From Bacillus timonensis (GTDB lineage Bacteria > Bacillota > Bacilli > Bacillales > Bacillaceae_L): 35,328 bases of DNA. The DNA is taken from the NCBI RefSeq assembly GCF_000285535.1, contig NZ_HE610986.1, forward strand, positions 606,543 to 641,870, read 5' to 3'. Below, one piece after another: positions 33,548-35,328 of the stretch (position 1 is its first letter; each line of letters starts with the position of its first letter). The translations under genes were made by a program, and so were the position numbers. Below the pieces are notes generated by a model that was given only the letters and a program-made list of their open reading frames with translations, was not told the origin of the DNA and searched no databases.

Positions 33548-35069
33548 AATACTCGCTTAAATATTGCTCTAATGTTAAATCATATTTATCCATAAATACC
33601 GCATGTTCAACACCTACATAACGGATGTGCCATGGTTCATACATATAGCCAGTTAGTCTTTCTTTTCCTTTTGGATAGCTAATAATAAACCCGTATTTAG
33701 CTGCATTATTCGCTACCCATTTACCCTCTTTCGTTTCACCGAATCGTTCAACAAGTTGAAAGCCAACACCTTTACTTGTGACATCCATTGCAAGACCTGT
33801 TTGGTGCTCACTTTGTCCTGGTTTCGCACTAAAACGATTGGCTTCTTTTTGTCCATATCTGGAAACATAGTTGTTGTATAGATACCTTTGAGTGTTGTAA
33901 GAACGATAACCTGATTGAGCATATAGAATAATGCCATCATTGTTAGCCGCTCTGAACAACTTTTCTAAGGCGGTGCCTGCTTCCTTCACCATATGTTTTC
34001 TCTCAGATACAGTTGTTGAGAATCGTACATTTGGTACTACAAGGTTTTTAGGAACATAATTCTTTGATAAATATGTGTTTTTCGTTACTAGACGAAGTGT
34101 TTCACTTTTCTTATTGATGATTGGGCTATAGAGCTTTTTGGAGATAGATGGATCCACCGCTTTTTTCCCACCAATAATCGTGTATTTGTTCACCTTTTGT
34201 TTTTTTACAAAACTTTTGACCGAATTATCAACCTTGTCTTGGCTGACTAAAATAATCGGAACATCTCTTTTTGCCGCCATTACAGAGCCTGTTAATGCAT
34301 CAGCAAAATCTTTACCAGTCACAACAAGCATATCAGTTTTACCTTTAAAGTATCGATTGGCGATAACAGTTGCCGTTTCATATCGACTTGCACCTGAAAT
34401 ACGGATAGGTTTTGGTACATTCTTTTCAACCTTTGCTCCTACTACTTTCGTTCCTCCGATAATGAAGGTGTTACTTACATTATCTAGGTATTTCTGGACA
34501 TCTGCCCTAGTTATTGTTGAGTCACTTAAAAGAATAATTGGAATATTACGCTTAGCTGCATAAGGTGCAATCACTAAAGCATCTGGGAACTTACTTTGAT
34601 TTACTGCATAAATATCATGGTGAGATGGATTCAAGTACTCAGCGATTTTTAATGAGGTGCTAACACGATCCGAACCACTAATACGCTCAACCTGTATGCC
34701 TTTCTCAATTAATTGTTGTTCCACCTCTTGAGAAATTGCCTTTGTTCCGCCAACTAGAATGATATTTTTCACCTGTAATCTGCTAATCTCAGCCATAGTA
34801 GAATCTGGAATGGCATTAGGCTTTGTCAGTAAAATCGGACCGTTTACCTTATAAGCAAGCGGTGTACTTGTAAGAGCGTCAGCAAATTCATCGCCACGCG
34901 CCAAAACCACGGTACCTGTACCTTTTGGAAAAGTCTTTTTGGAGACCTCTACTGCTGTTTTGTAGCGGTCTTGTCCTGAAATACGTGATTCAGTCGCAGC
35001 AAACGTATTACCAGCATGTAATAAAAAGAAACACACGACTATCAATGATGCTAAAACAAACTTCTTCAA
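33546..35069 (-). CDS. VanY-type D-alanyl-D-alanine carboxypeptidase with three CWB2 repeats
   Basis: Secreted zinc D,D-carboxypeptidase removing the terminal D-Ala of stem peptides, 507 residues. Signal peptide about 1-24 (TFA|A). Three CWB2 repeats fill about 28-310 (QDRYKTAVEVS/FADALTSTPLAY; SDRVSTSLKIA/FPDALVIAPYA; ASRYETATVIA/FADALTGS). The VanY domain is at about 345-507, with the LAS motifs SEHQTGLAMD (zinc His and Asp) and EPWHIRYVG (third zinc ligand), plus QSGYRSYNTQRYLY. The start is TTG at 35069, eight bases after AAGGGG; upstream codons in frame lack a site. No VanA/B/X or resistance regulators are near, so this is a peptidoglycan-trimming enzyme, not a vancomycin-resistance gene. 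Confidence 0.93.
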   Translation of the reverse strand: MKKFVLASLIVVCFFLLHAGNTFAATESRISGQDRYKTAVEVSKKTFPKGTGTVVLARGDEFADALTSTPLAYKVNGPILLTKPNAIPDSTMAEISRLQVKNIILVGGTKAISQEVEQQLIEKGIQVERISGSDRVSTSLKIAEYLNPSHHDIYAVNQSKFPDALVIAPYAAKRNIPIILLSDSTITRADVQKYLDNVSNTFIIGGTKVVGAKVEKNVPKPIRISGASRYETATVIANRYFKGKTDMLVVTGKDFADALTGSVMAAKRDVPIILVSQDKVDNSVKSFVKKQKVNKYTIIGGKKAVDPSISKKLYSPIINKKSETLRLVTKNTYLSKNYVPKNLVVPNVRFSTTVSERKHMVKEAGTALEKLFRAANNDGIILYAQSGYRSYNTQRYLYNNYVSRYGQKEANRFSAKPGQSEHQTGLAMDVTSKGVGFQLVERFGETKEGKWVANNAAKYGFIISYPKGKERLTGYMYEPWHIRYVGVEHAVFMDKYDLTLEQYLSEY

Positions 35070-35077
35070 AACAAAAT

Positions 35078-35083
35078 CCCCTT
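35078..35083 (-). promoter_or_regulatory. Ribosome binding site selecting the TTG start at 35069
   Basis: AAGGGG on the minus strand, eight bases before TTG-AAG-AAG, the start of the VanY signal peptide. TATAAT sequences at 35106-35101 and 35131-35126, each within TTTGTATAAT, are candidate -10 boxes without good -35 partners. Confidence 0.6.
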
Positions 35084-35180
35084 TTCTCTCTAAAACTATC
35101 ATTATACAAATATAATAACTTCTTAATTATACAAAAAATGATAAAAACTGACATCGCTTTTTTAATAGTTGGGTAAAATT

Positions 35181-35200
35181 GGGGACAGGTTCCTTGTCCC
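35181..35200. repeat. GGGGACAGG dispersed intergenic repeat, copy 2
   Basis: 18 of 20 bases match copy 1 at 23140-23159. A third related string, GGGACAGTTAGCCT, begins at 35315 and matches the galU terminator arm (23175-23188) at 13 of 14 bases. Confidence 0.7.
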
Positions 35201-35273
35201 ATTTAAAAGTAGGTCCGGTAAAAGTTAATCTTGTGAGGTTAATATTCTAAAAATATCATTGTTGGATTTTAAC

Positions 35274-35308
35274 CAAAAAATGGGGTGGAGACATATGTCT
35301 CCACCCCA
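35274..35308 (-). terminator. Perfect 14-bp-arm palindrome with T-run, probable minus-strand terminator
   Basis: TGGGGTGGAGACAT (35281-35294) and its exact reverse complement (35295-35308) form a 28-bp perfect palindrome. On the minus strand six T residues follow (35280-35275), so it would end a minus-strand gene lying beyond the right edge. Confidence 0.6.
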
Positions 35309-35328
35309 GGGAACGGGACAGTTAGCCT

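Noticed and set aside
33546-35069. VanY homology as a vancomycin-resistance gene
   Set aside because: No VanH/A/X, VanR/S or transposon sequence is near, and the CWB2 fusion fits routine peptidoglycan trimming.

Overview
The window is AT-rich DNA from a Bacillus-like Firmicute (Bacillaceae). The evidence is strong AGGAGG-type ribosome binding sites, frequent TTG/GTG starts, SigA-type promoters, Gram-positive cell-wall genes and many rho-independent terminators. No rRNA, tRNA, phage, IS element or CRISPR array was seen. Nearly every gene concerns the cell envelope. The gene set (tagO, tagA, gtaB/galU, tagU/lytR, mnaA/wecB, a LytB-like protein and an amidase) resembles the teichoic/teichuronic acid and lyt region of Bacillus subtilis, but with many added surface proteins.

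Layout. 5-4549 (minus): tagO, a GT4 glycosyltransferase, tagA and a WecC-type UDP-ManNAc dehydrogenase. 4900-8791 (plus): a SpoIID/LytB protein with CWB2 repeats, then a CWB2 protein interrupted by an in-frame TGA. 8872-11709 (minus): a lipoprotein and an N-acetylmuramoyl-L-alanine amidase with CWB2. 11992-14400 (plus): four PPC-like repeats plus CWB2. 14567-19292 (plus): an operon of MurJ-family flippase, PIG-L deacetylase, O-antigen ligase/polymerase and GNAT acyltransferase. 19455-22990: a subtilase with CWB2, convergent with an NlpC/P60 peptidase with CWB2. 23182-28251: galU, a frameshifted LCP ligase (tagU/lytR), UDP-GlcNAc 2-epimerase and an LtaS-type phosphoglycerol transferase. 28428-33504 (plus): a small lipoprotein, a frameshifted GH18 glycosidase with SH3 and CWB2, and a second subtilase with CWB2. 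33546-35069 (minus): a VanY-type D,D-carboxypeptidase with CWB2.

How it may work together. TagO, TagA, the 2-epimerase and the UDP-ManNAc dehydrogenase provide lipid-linked GlcNAc-ManNAc and UDP-ManNAcA. The GT4 enzyme, flippase, Wzy/WaaL-like protein, deacetylase, acyltransferase and LCP ligase could build, modify and attach an anionic wall polymer. Nine proteins carry a triple CWB2 (PF04122) wall-binding module, about 27 repeats in all, joined to almost every class of peptidoglycan hydrolase plus two proteases. My main inference is that this is a polymer-plus-client locus: the polymer is made beside the proteins that bind it, as in the Clostridioides difficile cwp/PSII region. No S-layer protein, SLH domain or CsaB is present.

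Three genes look damaged: a TGA at 8387 and apparent one-base losses in homopolymers near 24258 and 29668. They may be sequencing errors, real mutations or switches; sequence alone cannot decide. A triple TGTAAA-N5 array at 28312-28339 matches the WalR box and suggests WalRK control of the divergent LtaS-type and GH18/subtilase transcripts.
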